A stretch of 64,000 nt of DNA from Nothophaeocryptopus gaeumannii. Taxonomy: Eukaryota > Ascomycota > Dothideomycetes > Mycosphaerellales > Mycosphaerellaceae. Location: assembly GCA_031771865.1 (NCBI GenBank), contig JASISA010000036.1, forward strand, positions 744,001-808,000, given 5' to 3'. Both the position numbers and the translations under genes were made by a program. The notes beneath the pieces were generated by a model. It was not told the origin of the DNA. It worked only from the letters and a program-made list of their open reading frames with translations, and did not search any database. Positions 21,379 through 32,320 of the stretch are shown here, piece by piece (position 1 is the stretch's first letter; every line of letters starts with the position of its first letter).

Positions 21379-23404
21379 ATGCCTGAAGCAGCGGCAGCCC
21401 AGGCGGGCGATGCCCAGCAAGATGACTGGCAGGGCAGGCTGTGGTCGATTGGCAAGAGCATCGCCATGTTCGTCGCTATTCAATTTGCGATGAAGCAATT
21501 CATGGGCGGCGGAGGGCAGCAAAAGGCAGCGGTACCAACAGTCACACCAGGAGCGGAGCCCGTCGTTGGCGAATACAGCGCGATCCCACAGACCCTCTAC
21601 CCCCTCTGGCCTTCCAACGCCAGCGTCGATGTCAACCTGTACATCTCCCCGAGCGTGATCATGCCAGCATTCAGCGCGATGCCGGCCGAGAGCTTGATTC
21701 TGAAGGAGAAAGACTTTTCGCTGGACAGGTCGAAGAAGGATCATCGAGAGGTGCACAAAAGCTTCGCAGTACCCAAGACTGTACAGGATAACGGCACTTT
21801 GTATGCACATATCTTCGTTGCACAGACTGGAGCAGAACTCGACCCGGCATCTCCAACCTACGACCCAGCCAAGGCTTACCGCATGTTGAAACCACTCACA
21901 CAGTACCTCCCCAAAAAGAAGGTCAGAAAGACGCGCAATCTTTTGTCGGCCCAGAACGGTACTGCAGTGGAAGATGTCGAAGAGGAGCAGCCTGGTCCAA
22001 TGTCAGCATCATATTACCACCCCAACTTCACACTCTCCTTCGTGCCAGAGTCTGGCAACCAACAGTGGCCAACCATGCACCCTTCTCTTCGGCAATTCTA
22101 CGTCCTGGAAGCGACTGGAGCTCGCGATGCCACAGGCAAGAATGCTTGGTACTACCCAGTGCTCTACCTGAACACATTCTGGCAACTCAAGACGCACATG
22201 ACGGAGCTTAACAACACCCATCCCGTCGATCGTCTACCCATCAACGTCGATCTCAGTACCCTCGCAAGCTGGCAGTTCAGTGTCATGGCTACTATGGACG
22301 AGGGCATGAAGGAGACTGCGCGCAAAGCCACTGCAGGCGAGACTACGCCAGGTGGAGGTGATGGATCTGAGATGGAGCTGATCAAGGAGACCCTTCTTGA
22401 CACCAACCCATGGCTTCTTGGAACTACTGGCGTTGTCAGCATCCTGCACATGATCTTTGAGTTGCTGGCTTTCAAGAGCGATGTCGGTCACTGGCGCAAG
22501 AAGAAGGACAACGTTGGTGTGTCTTTCCGCACGATCCTTTCGAATGTCGTCATGCAGGCTATCATCTTCCTGTACCTGATGGATAACAACGAAAACACAT
22601 CGTGGATGATTCTTTTCGGCCAAGGTATGGGCATCGCCATCGAAGCTTGGAAAGTCACCAAGACTGTCAACATTCGTCTTCGTGAGCCGCAGCCAGACAC
22701 TTGGGCGTGGAGCTTGGGACTACCGTACACAGTGGTTCTGGAAGATAAACACAAGCTCAGCGAGACGGAGGAGCAGACGGACGAATACGACAAGATCGCC
22801 TTCAAGTATATGGGCATACTCGCGGTGCCACTTCTGCTCGCATACGCCGCTTACTCGCTTATGTACGAGAGCCACAAGAGCTGGTACAGCTTCATCATTA
22901 CCACTCTTGTTGGTAGCGTTTACGCCTACGGCTTCTTGATGATGGTGAGATAATTCAATGCGAGAGAACATAGAAAACACTTGCTAATCACGTTGACAGA
23001 TCCCCTCCCTCTACATCAACTACCGCCTCAAGTCCGTCGCACACATGCCAGCCAGGGCCATGATGTATAAGTTTCTGAACACCTTCATCGATGACCTTTT
23101 TGCATTCACCATCAAGATGCCAATCTTGCATCGCCTAGCCACTCTCCGCGATGACGTGATCTTCTTCGTATATCTGTACCAGGCTTGGGCGTACAATGTC
23201 GATCACACCCGTGTCAACGAGTTTGGCCAGGGTGGCGACGAAGAGGAAGAAGAGAGCAAGAAGGCGACGAAGCCGCTCACCAGCGCTGAGGGCGCAAAGA
23301 CGGACGCAAAGGGCAAGTTGAAGGGAGAACTGAATGACACGGCAAATGGTGCCGCGGCTGTCGCCAGTGGCAACGATAAGGGAAGCGCGAAGAAGCGCAA
23401 GTAA
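21379..23404 (+). CDS. CLPTM1-like ER/Golgi transmembrane protein
   Basis: Homologue of cleft lip and palate transmembrane protein 1, a conserved multi-pass protein of the endomembrane system. Exons are 21379-22944 and 23000-23404; the 55-bp intron (GTGAGA..GACAG) joins GFLMM to IPSLYINYRLKSVAHMP in frame, for 656 aa. A hydrophobic helix near residues 25-42 is followed by a long luminal-type domain with family motifs (ALYPLWPSNASVDVNLYISP-like and YYPVLYLNTFWQL). The C-terminal half has about five membrane segments, including the strongly conserved MYKFLNTFIDDLFAFTIKMP stretch. The tail is Lys/Glu-rich, ending KKRK, a possible ER-retrieval-like basic end. Family members have been linked to receptor trafficking and lipid scrambling in animals; the fungal role is not established. 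Confidence 0.92.
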
Positions 23405-23869
23405 GGGCAGAAGTGAGTGGATGACCGCTGTACAGAGCACATCGAACCGATAGATTTACCGATCGCTCCTGCCTTTGGAGTGCAGTCGCAGAATAACTTG
23501 AGGTCGCGTTCGTACGCAACGCAGCTACCCACCTGCTCAAACGTGCTTTCGCTTCTCCTGTCCACTCCTGCAACATGAACAGTGGACCAAGGGCAAGCAC
23601 TCTCTCGAGATGCAACTGCACTATCACGCTGTTGACAAGGCGACCGTCGCGTCGATGCGCATCCGCCCGCAAAAGATCCCATCCCATTCCACAACCATCA
23701 ATTTCACGAATCCATCCATCAATCAACTTCATCAGTAGCATCGACATCGCTACCTGAACACGCGCTCGAATTGAGGTACACATGACCCTGTCCCCATTTC
23801 CTTTCGTCATCAACTAACACCACCTTCCTTCAAGACCCCCACCATTTCACCCGGCCTCATCCTTGAGAG
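23405..23869. other. Intergenic region
   Basis: Contains the 3' end of the CLPTM1-like gene and the promoter of the next plus-strand gene. The region before 23870 is CT-rich (accaccttccttcaagacccccacc), common in fungal 5' leaders. No other feature is visible. Confidence 0.4.
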
Positions 23870-24655
23870 ATGGGTTCCGCTCCATCGAAGACCTCCCGCT
23901 CTGGCAGAGACACACCAGCCTATATTGACAATCCATCAATTAGCCTTTCTCCATTGAAGTCGACGCCTTACGAGTTCACTGCGGAGAGTGATACATCATT
24001 TACGCATCCGGCATTGAGAAGAGATACTAGATATCCATTTGCGGACCCTGCCTGTGAGATGGTTGCCGTGCCGTTGTCGACGCCTTCGCCGGCTCATCGG
24101 TCGACTACGCATTTGGAGAGGACATCCGTGGGGTTTAATGGCACAGCTGAAGCACAGACCGATGAGACTACGGACAATAATACATCATCGACCAGGAAGA
24201 TGTCCGGCGGTACTAAATTCTGGACAATCTTCCTCTCCACCCTCCTGGTTTTCGGTGCCGTTTTTGGCGCCACGTACCGCGGCATGATGGCCCACTACTA
24301 CAAACACTGGCACAAATACCAGCGCGGCATCCGGTCCTGGGAATACTCCCAGCAACACATGACACCCTTTCCTTCCCTGGACCCGAAACCAGAACCCCTT
24401 CTGGAGCCCTCCATACACGTTGCATTCAAAGACGGAAGGAGAGAAGCCTGCTACCTGTCGGGATGGAGCGCGAAGGTAAAGGCAGTACCGGCGCTCACGG
24501 GTGGAGTAACTGTGTATCCCGATGTGGCATATATCTGCAATGGCAGTATGCTGGTCAAGAATGCGGAGAAGAATGGCTTCAAGGGTGGAGTGTTTGACAG
24601 GTATGCAAGGACGCAATACATGGCGGCGCAAGGATTTGGGGATGACTTGTGGTGA
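23870..24655 (+). CDS. Hypothetical single-pass membrane protein with possible N-myristoylation site
   Basis: Single exon of 261 aa; I do not recognise the family. The protein begins MGSAPSKTSR, which fits the N-myristoylation pattern (Gly2, small residue at 5-6, basic residues after). Residues 1-110 are disordered and Ser/Thr-rich. One transmembrane helix lies near 117-137 (FWTIFLSTLLVFGAVFGATY) and is followed by a juxtamembrane Tyr/His/Lys stretch. The C-terminal 100 residues form a small compact-looking domain with two Cys (REACYLSGW and VAYICNGSM) that could pair. If inserted as predicted, the N-terminus would be cytosolic and the C-terminus luminal or outside. Function is unknown. Confidence 0.65.
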   Translation: MGSAPSKTSRSGRDTPAYIDNPSISLSPLKSTPYEFTAESDTSFTHPALRRDTRYPFADPACEMVAVPLSTPSPAHRSTTHLERTSVGFNGTAEAQTDETTDNNTSSTRKMSGGTKFWTIFLSTLLVFGAVFGATYRGMMAHYYKHWHKYQRGIRSWEYSQQHMTPFPSLDPKPEPLLEPSIHVAFKDGRREACYLSGWSAKVKAVPALTGGVTVYPDVAYICNGSMLVKNAEKNGFKGGVFDRYARTQYMAAQGFGDDLW

Positions 24656-24897
24656 AATGGAGCACACTCTACTATGGAAAACGCACCATCTCCGCCGCGA
24701 TATCTACGACTGAGCTCTTGGGCGTGGCTTCATAGCCCTTCTCTATCCCTATCCTTCTGAATGTAATTACAAGTAATGTATTGGTTTCGGGCTACATGCA
24801 AATTTCTGCCCCAATCTTCAATCCGCTGTGCAATCGCTTCCATCACAGGACGAACAAGAATCATAAAAAGCAACTGTCATCCTATGCCATTCAGACA

Positions 24898-27595
24898 TCA
24901 AATCTCATCAACCTCCTCTTCCTTGGAGGCTGTTCGTTTCCTCGTCCCATTACTATTCAAAGTATCCATACTATACCCGGCTTTCTCGCTCATCCCAATA
25001 GCCTGTCTTCCCGTCTCAGAAGACTCCAGAAAATCTCTCAGTTTCTCTTTGAAAATTTCTAGGCCTTGGACGCTGGCTGCGTTGGTCATGCGGAGCATGG
25101 GACCCCAGAGGTTGAGGGTGTAGGTTACGTATGCGCCGGCGGCAAGGAGGATTAGGAGGATGAAGTAGAGGGGGTTGCGGAGGACTGGGAGAAGCGAAGT
25201 TAGTAAAAGGTGTTGGGGGCATAGGGCGAAGGGGATACATACCAGCTACTATTTCGTTCCATCCAAGAGCCAAGAGCAGGCCGTAGAAGTATAGCGGCAC
25301 TTGCGTGACACCGCCAATCGCGCTTCTCTTCGCCTCGACGTAAACGCCATCTGCTGTCTTTCTGAAGCGTGTCACGAGATCCTGTTGCTTCGCGTCACCG
25401 ATGACGGTCATCTCGTCATCAAGAGACTTGCCCTCCTCATCATCAACACCACCGATGGGTTGAAGGTCCTCTTCGTCTGCCGTTGTCACGGTGCTAGGAG
25501 GCTGGCCAATCCAGGCATCAAGCGGTGGTGGCGACGATGTCCTCGATAGCCTGAACTTCGACAGCAGCGGTATGAGTGTCAGCGTACTTTCACGCGCCTT
25601 TGTGTACATGCCCTCAATGTCATCGGTTGGTCGCCATATTCTCGGCACACCTTCCTCGTCATATCGGAATTTGTCTTCAAAATTCTCGCGCAGCTTGAGA
25701 AGCAGGTTGCCTTCCATGAGCTCTTCCTCGATCTTGTCGCGCAGACCTCCCCAGGACTTTCGCCGAAGCCGCCAAAGACCAACCTCGACCTCGTCCGGGC
25801 TGGCATCGAAGCTGCGTGCTCGTTCCGTGAAGCGGATTTCGGCGTGGGAGACGGTCTCGGTGAAGACGTTCCAAATCCGGTCCCAAAGGTCCTTTTCAGT
25901 CTGAGGCTTCTCACCTTCTGCGGGTGCTCCTGAGCCAGCGCGTCCGGATCCAAGCTTGTTGAATTCCACGCCCACGCTTTCTCCAAGCTTGCTCCTAACC
26001 CACCTTTCGCTCCTCGTGGCCAACCGTCTCATCTCGTCTTGTCTCAGACGTGCACTCACGTCGTCGAGGTCTTTCCGGTAGAGGTTGAGTTGTTGCTTGT
26101 AATCGCTCCAAGGTGTGCCTGCGATCAGAGATGCTTTCGCTTGATTCTCGAATGTATCCAATGCCTTCTGCTTCTCCGCAGTGACGATCTGGTGAAAGTC
26201 ATAGTTTGATCCCTTCTTCTGGCCAGCCTTGACGGCAACAGAGACGGCTTCGGAGAAGTTGTGAACACCACTCTTATGTGCAGCGCTCAATTGACCGTTG
26301 AATAGTGTCTTCAGCCTCCCGTCGATCTTGGACTCGAGCTCGGCTTGCTTGCGCTTATACACCCCCTTGTGGTATCTGCTGGCCTCTTCTTCGAAACTTC
26401 CGAGTACCAACTTCCTGGCTGCGATCATTTTCACTCCAAGCTCAGCAATGACCGATAGCTTCCCTGCAGCGATGCCACTATTCTGCAGCTCTTCCAACGG
26501 GCCAATAACCTCGTCAAACGGAATGAGTACCTCCTTCGAGATCTCGTCGCATCGGAATTGGGCAAGCAGCTCTTGCTGACTTGGCAAATCAAGGTCCTTG
26601 TTGCTGTCGATTTGCTCCCACACCCCTTGCGCGTACATCGGAAAGCCGTCTGCGGGGATTCGGCGGTGGTACTCGGGGAGGAGAATGGGTTCGTTGTCTA
26701 CCAAACCAGCCCTCTTAGGGTCCTTGAACCCCTCTCGAAATCTAGTACCCAGCCTCGCAACCTCCTGCTCGAACTTCTCTGGCATCAAAATCTTGTGTGG
26801 GAGTGCCACGAACGCAAAGTCAAAATAGTCCTCAATCTTGCTCTTCTCCAACCCTGGCGGCTTTGACAATGAGGCCCATATTCTAGACAGGTCCTGGATA
26901 AGCGTGTTCTTGAGATTCTCCAAAGGTGTCGTTCCGAGGTGGTCACGAATGACGAAGAACAGCAGACTACGCGGTACACTCCTCGAGTCTTTCAAGAACA
27001 GTTGGAGATTGACCTCGAAGACAGTCTTGAGTAATCCCATGTTCGCGCCCTGGTACAGACCGACCTGGTGCTCCCAGATATTCACAATGAGCACCTCACT
27101 TGTCGCTAGAGCGAACAACGCGCTCTTTCGTTCGAAGTCTTGGTCCTCTCCTCTTTCTCTCCCGTCCGTGCCTTCCACGTCCATAACTAAGATGTTCGGT
27201 GCCATCGTCTCACCAGCTGACTGCTCCTTCTTGTTCTTTGACATCCATATTCCCTTGGTCGTCTGCCGTCTTTCTTGCTCGTTCATCACACCAAATTGTG
27301 TCCCAAACAGATAGTTGAGCAATGTGCTCTTTCCCGTACTTTGACTGCCAAAGACAGATATGAGGTGGTAGTTGAATCCCGACTTGGTGACATTCTGGAC
27401 TTGTAGGTATTGGGGCAGGTTCGGGTTGAATTCCTTGTCCTCGGAGATGATTTGAATCCCATGTGCGAAATCCTTCGCGGTGAGATTTGCGTCTGCGCCT
27501 GCAAAATGGCCGTTGACGGACATGGTGGTGGGAGCGGTGGCAGATCGATTCGTAGAGGGACGGTTGTCGTGGCCGTTAGGAGTAAGGGTGGCCAT
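24898..27595 (-). CDS. SEY1: Sey1/atlastin-type dynamin-like GTPase for ER fusion
   Basis: Mediates homotypic fusion of ER tubules. Exons are 25243-27595 and 24898-25184; the 58-bp intron (25185-25242, GTATGT..CCCAG) lies inside the membrane hairpin and joins NEIVA to VLRNPLYFILL in frame, for 879 aa. G1 P-loop GSQSTGKSTLLN is near residue 83, G3 DVEGTDGRERGE follows, and a G4-like VIRDHLG is present. A long helical stalk follows (about 330-680). The C-terminal membrane hairpin is VPLYFYGLLLALGW plus NPLYFILLILLAAGAYVTY, then a cytosolic amphipathic tail. An acidic inhibitory-looking loop (EEDLQPIGGVDDEEG) sits before the hairpin. The length fits fungal Sey1 proteins. Confidence 0.95.
25185..25242 (-). 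other. Intron of SEY1
   Basis: A 58-bp intron with donor GTATGT and acceptor CCCAG. It splits the two halves of the ER membrane hairpin. Confidence 0.85.
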
Positions 27596-28209
27596 GTTGT
27601 CGAAAACCTCTCTAGCGACACATGGGAACTCGGCGGGCTTGGCTAAGCGAATATTCGTCCTACCAAAAGTCGAGTCTCGTCAGGAGGTACAGCATACAAG
27701 CTTGCTCAGTGGTGCCTGTCACGTTAAGACGTCACCTGCAGCTGCCATGCGAACTTGAAAGCTGTCTGCCAAGACCGAGTGACGTTCTTCGGCTTCACCT
27801 CCTGCCTCCTTCATCATCGACTCCTATCAACATCACCACATATCATCACATCGCACAAGTATACTATTGAGGCAACGAACGATGGACCTGACAGCCCTCG
27901 TGCTCTCGATCATGCACGTCACTCGAGAAGATACCAGCTATAGACGCTGTCCCAACATGGAACCTGGCGGCACATATGTCCCGAGACATTCTCTAGAAGC
28001 AACGACCTGGTTGGAACGGCCCATGCGCTCCTCCATATGACCCTAATCGATATCAACACCTACGAGATACCATCGGAGTCGAGGAAGGCAGCTGGCTCAA
28101 GACTGTAGAGGATACGGTCAAACGAGCCATGGCCGCAGAAGATGTTGAGTAGCTCGACGCGCACGAAGGCACTCCAAGAACATCCCTCAGAACCTACTTT
28201 ATCGAAATT
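27596..28209. other. SEY1 promoter and relic coding sequence
   Basis: The first part is the SEY1 promoter. From 27882 a 53-codon ORF (MDLTALVLSIMHV..., stop TGA at about 28038) reads like protein. The +1-shifted frame from about 28033 (YDPNRYQHLRDTIGVEEGSWL) then continues to a TAG at 28150-28152 and, past that stop, into the acidic gene at 28210. This may be the broken 5' end of that gene. Confidence 0.4.
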
Positions 28210-28845
28210 ATGCGCCGGATTGCTCGAGAGACCGAGATCCCAGGGCCTCGCGACAAGTCCAAAGCAAATCTCAGGCTCCATATCGTCACGGGTATGGCCT
28301 CCTCTCACACTTCGGATCTGCAGAACAATGGGCCTGCTGGACTCTTCGGCCAGAGAGTTGAGCCTCCCAGAACCCTCATCAAATGGACTGCTGCAGAAGC
28401 TGAAGATGATGAGCCTTCCGCAGAGTCTGAAGAAACTCTTCGTGGCAAGAAGAGGAAGTGCGGCACTGCCAAATCCAAGAGAGGTGGCAAGTCTGTTCCA
28501 GGTAGCTCCCGATTTGCAAACGCTCCTCCTATTCTCTACCATACACCACCGCTTGCTTCAAAGAAGGTGCTTGCCCAAACCCGAAAGAATGATGAAGAAC
28601 AGGATGTGTACCCAGAGGGAATTGGCGAAGATGATAACGATGAGGACGACGATGACGATGACGATGACGCTCCCAGTGACGAAAACGACCAGCAAGACGT
28701 GGAAGCCGACGCTGAAGAGCAAGATGACGAACAAGAAGCTGATACGGTGGAGAGTCTGAGAGCACAGCTGGCTGAAGCTCGTGGGCGGATTCGAGTTCTG
28801 AAGAAGGCAGTGCGGAAGGCGGAAAAGACTTTGAATGTTGGATAG
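28210..28845 (+). CDS. Acidic low-complexity protein with C-terminal coiled coil
   Basis: ORF of 211 aa; I do not recognise a family. It contains a basic patch (GKKRKCGTAKSKRGGK, a possible nuclear localisation signal), a long Asp/Glu run near residues 135-185 and a short C-terminal leucine heptad helix (VESLRAQLAEARGRIRVLKKAV). This layout resembles histone- or chromatin-associated acidic proteins, but that is a guess. Sensible coding sequence continues upstream of the ATG through a TAG codon in the same frame (28150-28152). The present ORF may therefore be the surviving part of a longer, disrupted gene, and it may not be expressed. Confidence 0.5.
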   Translation: MRRIARETEIPGPRDKSKANLRLHIVTGMASSHTSDLQNNGPAGLFGQRVEPPRTLIKWTAAEAEDDEPSAESEETLRGKKRKCGTAKSKRGGKSVPGSSRFANAPPILYHTPPLASKKVLAQTRKNDEEQDVYPEGIGEDDNDEDDDDDDDDAPSDENDQQDVEADAEEQDDEQEADTVESLRAQLAEARGRIRVLKKAVRKAEKTLNVG

Positions 28846-29184
28846 ACTGACTCATATTGCCAATAGCTCCGTGCGACAAAAGCGGCCTGTGGGCTCGAGA
28901 GCGCGGATAGACGTGGCAGGGTAATTTAACCGAACGAAGATAAATTGAGGATGGAATGTGCGGGCGGTACTCGCATTGGTATCTAGCTTCTCCAACATGT
29001 AGCAATCTATCTGGTCCAAGGTAATTAATCGCTCAAAGCATGAGTAGGTGTGGCATGCAAGCCGTCTCGAAAGAGATGATTGAAATGAACCCCTTATCTT
29101 CACCACTTCGTGCGAAGAATCAATCCTCTGAATTCCATACGCCCGCGCCTGCTAAAACCACGTTCAATGGCATAATGGAACAAT
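28846..29184. other. Convergent intergenic region
   Basis: A 3'-to-3' interval between the acidic protein gene and the coiled-coil gene. Nothing recognisable beyond a moderately AT-rich tail. Confidence 0.4.
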
Positions 29185-31563
29185 CTAAGCACCTAAATTC
29201 TCATCCTCGTCATCATCAGATGGCCCGTCGATCATATCGAATTCCTCGTCATCGCCCTCATCCTCATCGCCCGACTCGAAACCCTCGTCATACGAGTAGA
29301 TTGTCCCCTGTTGCTGAGCAACAAGGGTCCCGATGGCATCAGCGTCGTCTGAGCCCGTGTAGATGATCGTGCTGATGGAGTTGGCCAGGCTCTCCACGTC
29401 GGCGACTAAGTCTGTGAGGGTCACATCGTCGTCGTCGACGTCGTTTCCGATAACGGTGGCGACATCGGAGACTGCGTCTCCTTGATTGACACCATCGCCC
29501 TCGGTGATATCGACGGCAACTCCATCCTCATCTTCTTCAGCCTCGTTAAGCACCGCATCAATCTCATCATCCTCTACACGATCAAACCCCTGAGCGTCGG
29601 TCTCCAGATCGCGAACCCTGCCTTGTTGGGTACGCAATTGGGTCGTCAGAGCCTGGTTCTCGGCTCGACGAGTGCCCAGCCTCTGAATCAACTCCCGGTT
29701 CTCGTACTCGACTATCCCTTGTCGAGCATTCGCCTCAGAGGCCCTTGCCGAGAGCTCCTGCTGCTTGTTGACGAGTGTGGCCTTCTCTCTCGTGAGCTTC
29801 GAGACATGGTTCTCCTGACTAGCCAAGGCGGTTTGCAAAGTCGTGATCTGTGCATCTCTCACGAGAAGACCTTCCATCCTCTTATCGCAGAGCTCTTGCG
29901 ATGCCTCGAGGGAAGTCACAAGACCGCTAATCTGGAGAGCTTGAGCCTTGGTTTGATCGACTCGAGCAATGATCATGGCTCTCATTTCTCCCCGACGCTT
30001 TTCAAGATCCTGGACGTGCTCTCGGAGATTTATGTTTTGTCCTTGACTGGTTTTGAGAGCATCGCCTCGTTCATCACAGATGCCGCTGGTCTTCTTGAGG
30101 GACGCTTCAAGATTACTGATTTGGGTATCTTTCGTCTTGAGAGTCTGGAAGCGGTGGAGGGAGACGGTGTTGATCCGCGTTACAGTGTCCTTTAAGCTTC
30201 TGATTTCCTTCTGTAGTTTCTGGTACTCTGTGCCGCGGGCGTCGAGAGCGGTTTTCATCTCGTTGGTCTGGTCATTGGCCTTTTTGAGACCGGCGAGCAG
30301 GTCGCTGACCTTTGTTTGGAGGCCTCGTTTATCGAACGCGAGTTTGTTGTGCGCCATGATCATCTTGCGGAGATCGCTGTCTTTGCGGCAATTGACGGTC
30401 GTCAGGTCGGAGATCTGGGACTCCAGAGTAGAGATTGTGGCGTCTTTCTCTTGGATGGTAAGCTTGTCCATACTTGCGACTCTTGCAACTTGACCTTGAA
30501 GAATGGCTTTCTCGTTCTTGAGGACTTGGACGGAAATACCCCACGACTTTGCCACCATCATCTCTTGATGGATCTTCTGGTCCTTTTCTTTCAATTGCTT
30601 GGCCATCTCCGTTTGTTGGGTGGTGAGCTGTTCGCGAAGTGAGGCCATTTCAGTTCTGTGCTTGGTCCAGTTTTCTTGAATCCATTTCCGGGCGAACGTG
30701 AGCCGATCTTGAGAGGAGCTGGCCTCGTCTTTGAATTTCTGAGCCGACGCCTTGCTTGACCCCACCATCATCTGCTGCTGATAGATCTTCGGGTTCATTT
30801 CCTTGATCTGCTTGTGCATCTCGAGGCATTTCTCCAGATTGTGAGCAGCGGTGTTACGGCTGTTCTGAATATCTTGTTCCTTCTGCGCTATGATCCTAGT
30901 AGCGTCCCGTAGTTGCTCGTCCTTATGAGAGACCCTGACGTAGATGCGCTTTTCGATATCGATGTCTTTCTGCTTGTTCTTCTCCTCGAGTTCTGCAATC
31001 TGCCGGGCTTGCACTCGGACTTGTTCGTCCAGGGCTCTCCTTTCGAGAACGAGAGAGTCGACCGCACGCTGGCGCTCGTCGACCTGTGGCTTCCAATGCG
31101 TCTGAATCATGTGCATTGCCTTGTTAAATCTCTCGCCTCGTTGTTTGGAGATGGCCTTGGTGGTCTCCATCTCGCGTTTCAGATTCTTGGCCTGCTCTCT
31201 GAGGGACTTGAGTCGCTTTGTAGGCTCAAAATCCTCGTCTCCAGACGGGTTGCAGCCGAGCACATCTTTGAGGTAGTCCACGGTAGCCATCGCTTCTATT
31301 AGCACCTTGTTGCTAGCGTTCAAGGCGTGCTTTGCCTTGACCTCAGCATCCTCGGCCTTCTTGGCCTTACTTTCGAGGTTGTTGATTGTCTCGCGTTGCT
31401 TGCAAACCTCATCCATGAGGCTGGACACCGCGCTGGTCTTCTGTCGAAGCTGGTTAGCGATATCCGAGTTGCGTGCCGCAGCGACGAGGTTAGCTCCGTC
31501 CGGATCTGCGAGAGCTTCCTCCATCTGAGTCCTAGCCAAGGCAAAGGGGTCATCGGACTCCAT
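29185..31563 (-). CDS. Long coiled-coil protein of unknown function
   Basis: Single exon; the likely start is the internal ATG at 31563 (MESDDPFALARTQMEEAL), giving 792 aa. A longer reading to 31623 adds 20 residues. Residues about 50-650 are almost continuous heptad repeats rich in Leu, Gln, Lys and Glu, the pattern of extended parallel coiled coils. The last 140 residues are acidic (DDEIDAVLNEAEEDEDG ... DEGDDEEFDMIDGP). There is no motor, GTPase, SMC ATPase or membrane motif. Such proteins often act as tethers or scaffolds, but nothing here names the partner. Sequence similarity searches will be confounded by the low-complexity coiled coil. Confidence 0.75.
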   Translation of the reverse strand: MESDDPFALARTQMEEALADPDGANLVAAARNSDIANQLRQKTSAVSSLMDEVCKQRETINNLESKAKKAEDAEVKAKHALNASNKVLIEAMATVDYLKDVLGCNPSGDEDFEPTKRLKSLREQAKNLKREMETTKAISKQRGERFNKAMHMIQTHWKPQVDERQRAVDSLVLERRALDEQVRVQARQIAELEEKNKQKDIDIEKRIYVRVSHKDEQLRDATRIIAQKEQDIQNSRNTAAHNLEKCLEMHKQIKEMNPKIYQQQMMVGSSKASAQKFKDEASSSQDRLTFARKWIQENWTKHRTEMASLREQLTTQQTEMAKQLKEKDQKIHQEMMVAKSWGISVQVLKNEKAILQGQVARVASMDKLTIQEKDATISTLESQISDLTTVNCRKDSDLRKMIMAHNKLAFDKRGLQTKVSDLLAGLKKANDQTNEMKTALDARGTEYQKLQKEIRSLKDTVTRINTVSLHRFQTLKTKDTQISNLEASLKKTSGICDERGDALKTSQGQNINLREHVQDLEKRRGEMRAMIIARVDQTKAQALQISGLVTSLEASQELCDKRMEGLLVRDAQITTLQTALASQENHVSKLTREKATLVNKQQELSARASEANARQGIVEYENRELIQRLGTRRAENQALTTQLRTQQGRVRDLETDAQGFDRVEDDEIDAVLNEAEEDEDGVAVDITEGDGVNQGDAVSDVATVIGNDVDDDDVTLTDLVADVESLANSISTIIYTGSDDADAIGTLVAQQQGTIYSYDEGFESGDEDEGDDEEFDMIDGPSDDDEDENLGA

Positions 31564-32320
31564 TGAAGCAGGGACGGTGTGAAGAGTTGAGGAGCCGGCT
31601 ATGAGAGCGCGTAAAAAGTGCAAGCGGCCTTTCTACTTGAGCGCAACCTGTGTGACTTGTAGGGGTGCGATGTACGGAGACCGCGGAAATGAAAAAGGCG
31701 AAGTAAGGGAGAACGGGGCTTTTCAAGGTCAGAGATGAAAGGTAAGAGCTGAGGTGGGAACGTCGCAAATCGCGACCGATGCTGGATACCTTCGAGTACT
31801 GCTAAAGTTTTCTCTTGGCGCACTGTGCGCTGAAAAGGCTGGACGTGACTGTATAGGGACTGACCAACCGTGTGGCCAGCAAAGGTGATAGGTATGCAAA
31901 TTCTCGTGTATCGCCGCTCGACGTCCACGTCTCTGGCGCTACAAAGCCATACGTATGCCTTCAAATGGGCATGAGCTGCTCTGGCAATGGGGATACACCA
32001 GTGGCAATCGAGCAAGAAGCTGAAAGACCGTTGGTTGCGGGTACCCCACAGGTAGCAGGTAGATGCAGCATCCACGGCGCTGGACTCCTCGAGTTGGGCG
32101 AAAGTCGGAGTTGGCCATATTTGCGCAGAGACTCATCGTGGCGACAAAGATCATTGCATTTAATTCCTCGTGCAAGATTTCATCCAGCGCCTCCACGAGT
32201 TCATGTGCGCTGATCCTGCTCGAAGACTTGGTGCGCTTGTGATTATTCTCTAAGAGGCCCCTCGCCTCTCAGCTGAGACCGGATCTGGAAGAAGTCGACG
32301 TTACAATGGTGCACGCGTTC
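31564..32320. other. Intergenic region
   Basis: Promoter side of the coiled-coil gene and 3' flank of the NDUFAF6-like gene. ORFs at 31599-32075 (-) and 31872-32213 (+) overlap one another and carry no domain. No repeat or RNA is seen. Confidence 0.4.
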
